Positions 63,691 to 64,000 of a DNA stretch of 64,000 bases are shown here, one piece after another. Both the position numbers and the translations under genes were made by a program. The notes below the pieces were generated by a model, which was not told the origin of the DNA, ran no database searches, and worked only from the letters and a program-made list of their open reading frames with translations. Position 1 is the stretch's first letter; each line of letters opens with the position of its first letter. The DNA comes from Limnephilus marmoratus (lineage: Eukaryota; Arthropoda; Insecta; Trichoptera; Limnephilidae). Location of the stretch: positions 52,687,117 to 52,751,116 of the forward strand of contig OU862912.1 in NCBI GenBank assembly GCA_917880885.1. The letters are read 5' to 3'.

Positions 63691-64000
63691 TTACCTGTTT
63701 TTCTCATTCTTCCTATTTATTATTAATCTATATTCATCTCTATTTTATTTAGATTTTTCGAATTTCTCCCAAGTGCACAATATTTTAGTATGTAACCGTA
63801 TCCTATGTATGTACACCATATGTAATTTATATAACTCCACTGTACAATTATATATCTGTATTAAATATTAAAAAATATATACATATATATTTTTTTCTTC
63901 AATATTAACTCAGTAGGCAAAGCAAAAATATTTTTTTAATATTTATATTTAACTATCAAAAAATTAAGTTGCATCCAAAATCATACGAAATTAATTTTTT
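63691..64000. other. Probable LINE 3' UTR and unassigned end
   Basis: TTAGATTTTTCGAATTTC and GTATGTACACCATATGTAAT, then ATATATACATATATA. The first ~170 bp may be the 3' UTR of the LINE just upstream. Nothing else. Confidence 0.35.

Overview
This window looks like intergenic or accessory DNA from an insect or other arthropod, built almost entirely from transposable elements. The base composition is AT-rich, there are TTAGG-type repeats near the left edge, and introns and poly(A) tails are eukaryotic. Helitrons end in CTAG, SINEs have tRNA-like heads, and many LINEs are 5'-truncated. I found no host gene that I could defend. The only intact protein-coding unit is a two-gene PIF/Harbinger transposon at 56574-60672. 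I cannot assign an insect order from sequence alone.

Repeat families named here. L-A is a Jockey/CR1-like LINE (best copy 22335-23905). L-B is a group of LINE C-terminal and 3' ends (4.5, 14.7, 28.0, 39.6, 41.6 and 63.2 kb). L-C is an RTE-like LINE with a (TTAG)n tail (5.6, 49.6 and 56.0 kb). L-D is a LINE with a GCCC/GGGC 3' hairpin (48.2 and 53.8 kb). S-A is a tRNA-headed SINE (full at 12.4 and 44.1 kb). S-B is a tRNA-headed repeat (7.3, 7.8 and 19.4 kb). S-C is a ~455 bp poly(A)-ended SINE-like repeat with at least 13 pieces; its 3' end matches that of L-A. R-D and R-E are unclassified repeats. FB-1 and FB-2 are palindromic fold-back repeats carrying a hammerhead-ribozyme-like core.

Layout. 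0-5 kb: TTAGG-like tracts, a long-TIR MITE with an 8 bp target duplication, a 15 bp tandem array, an 869 bp DNA transposon and L-A/L-B fragments. 5-12 kb: an L-C tail running into a minisatellite, S-B copies, S-C, and an FB-1 palindrome with perfect 90 bp arms. 12-19 kb: S-A copies, a hAT element split by a LINE, and a Helitron derivative. 19-29 kb: S-B, S-C, FB-2, the long L-A copy, FB-1 and a second hAT split by a LINE. 29-41 kb: a truncated LINE with a 13 bp target duplication, R-D copies, a Helitron with a broken Rep/helicase N-terminus, and more Helitron derivatives. 41-56 kb: LINE fragments, S-A, S-C and FB-1. 56.5-60.7 kb: the Harbinger element. 61.7-62.6 kb: a second copy of the 869 bp element, inverted relative to the first.

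The Harbinger element is the functional core. A HARBI1-like DDE transposase (+ strand) and a MADF-BESS DNA-binding protein (- strand) each have two exons. Exon 2 of each gene lies inside the intron of the other. TIRs, TAA target duplications and subterminal CGCGCG motifs frame the unit. The most unusual other signal is a CTGANGA - stem - GAAA core set between long inverted arms in FB-1 and FB-2, in the strand order of a type III hammerhead ribozyme.
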